The notes under the pieces were generated by a model that saw only the letters and a list, made by a program, of their open reading frames with translations, was not told where the DNA came from and searched no databases. Below are positions 35,647 through 35,919 of a DNA stretch of 35,919 nt, piece by piece (position 1 is the first letter of the stretch; every line of letters begins with the position of its first letter). The DNA is from a virus. The stretch is from positions 1-35,919 of the IMG/VR virus record IMGVR_UViG_3300010370_000105, one strand, 5' to 3'. Position numbers and translations under genes: made by a program.

Positions 35647-35919
35647 TATTTAAAATTGCAATCAGACATAAGTTCAGTCAAACAAGCAAGAAGATTTATC
35701 TCTTGATCTACACAAAAAGCCGACTGATATTGATATTTCGCAAGAATTAGAATTGCCTGAGGAATTGAAGATGGAATCAAATTATCGTAAACGGAGTCAT
35801 AAATCTTACGAAGTATAAAATTAATATCATTATCTAAATTAGATACAACCCACTTTCGGACCTCCATAAATTGTTTGGTCTTAAGATTCTTGATAAGTTC
35901 ATTTACAGAAACATCAGAA
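35646..35919 (-). CDS. Clamp loader large subunit, T4 gp44 (C-terminal part, cut by the window)
   Basis: The frame is open from the window edge, giving about 90 residues: SDVSVNELIKNLKTKQFMEV, then RKWVVSNLDNDINFILRKIY and ILILAKYQYQSAFCVDQEIN. This is the C-terminal collar domain of the AAA+ clamp loader. The ATPase domain lies outside the window. The assignment rests on gene order next to gp62 and regA and on the helical C-terminal pattern. Confidence 0.85.
   Translation of the reverse strand, partial: SDVSVNELIKNLKTKQFMEVRKWVVSNLDNDINFILRKIYDSVYDNLIPSSIPQAILILAKYQYQSAFCVDQEINLLACLTELMSDCNFK

Overview
This window reads as the genome of a T4-like marine myovirus, most likely a cyanophage or close relative. 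It is AT-rich, and almost every gene lies on the minus strand. The right end carries the T4 replication core in its usual order: gp44 (partial), gp62, RegA, Hsp20, gp43 DNA polymerase, UvsX, gp41 helicase and a MazG-type pyrophosphohydrolase. Primase gp61 and ribonucleotide reductase NrdA/NrdB lie further left. Small translationally coupled ORFs, a RlpA-like enzyme and a tail-lysozyme-like protein fit a cyanomyovirus. No photosynthesis gene is in the window.

Layout, left to right (transcription runs right to left). 1-1468: two glycosyltransferases, GT6 (cut by the window edge) and GT11. 1496-4826: a coupled chain of small genes with a Phd-like protein and a Dps-like ferritin, ending in a DNA methyltransferase that carries a frameshift and a possible restriction-type nuclease. 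4850-8044: an RNA island. It has seven tRNA genes or tRNA-like genes, one of them (Leu-UAA) split by a 271-nt group I intron, and several unassigned structured RNAs. Most units are preceded by a near-identical sigma70 promoter that contains its own inverted repeat. An HNH endonuclease gene and two small ORFs are embedded in the island. 8077-14321: virion or internal-type proteins, two secreted cell-wall enzymes sharing a structured 5' leader, an AP2/HNH-type endonuclease, and the only plus-strand gene (GIY-YIG). 14392-18809: nrdB, nrdA and primase. 18863-26909: membrane and structural proteins. 26939-31241: small ORFs, a third endonuclease-like gene, mazG, gp41 and uvsX. 31291-35919: gp43 to gp44.

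Three control systems are visible. Early and middle genes and the tRNAs use TTGACA-17-TATAAT-like promoters. Late genes are preceded by T4-type TATAAATA or CATAAATA boxes, often directly after a terminator of the previous gene. Three free-standing endonuclease genes share one module: dyad arm, terminator, late promoter, second dyad arm, gene start. That arrangement predicts that only late transcripts are well translated, as known for some T4 genes.

Seven structural-type proteins begin with a short leader ending in (L/I)xE-A, which resembles the capsid-targeting sequence of T4 internal proteins cleaved by protease gp21. One of them carries an NMN-adenylyltransferase-like domain. All calls come from reading sequence and motifs by eye; no database search was run.
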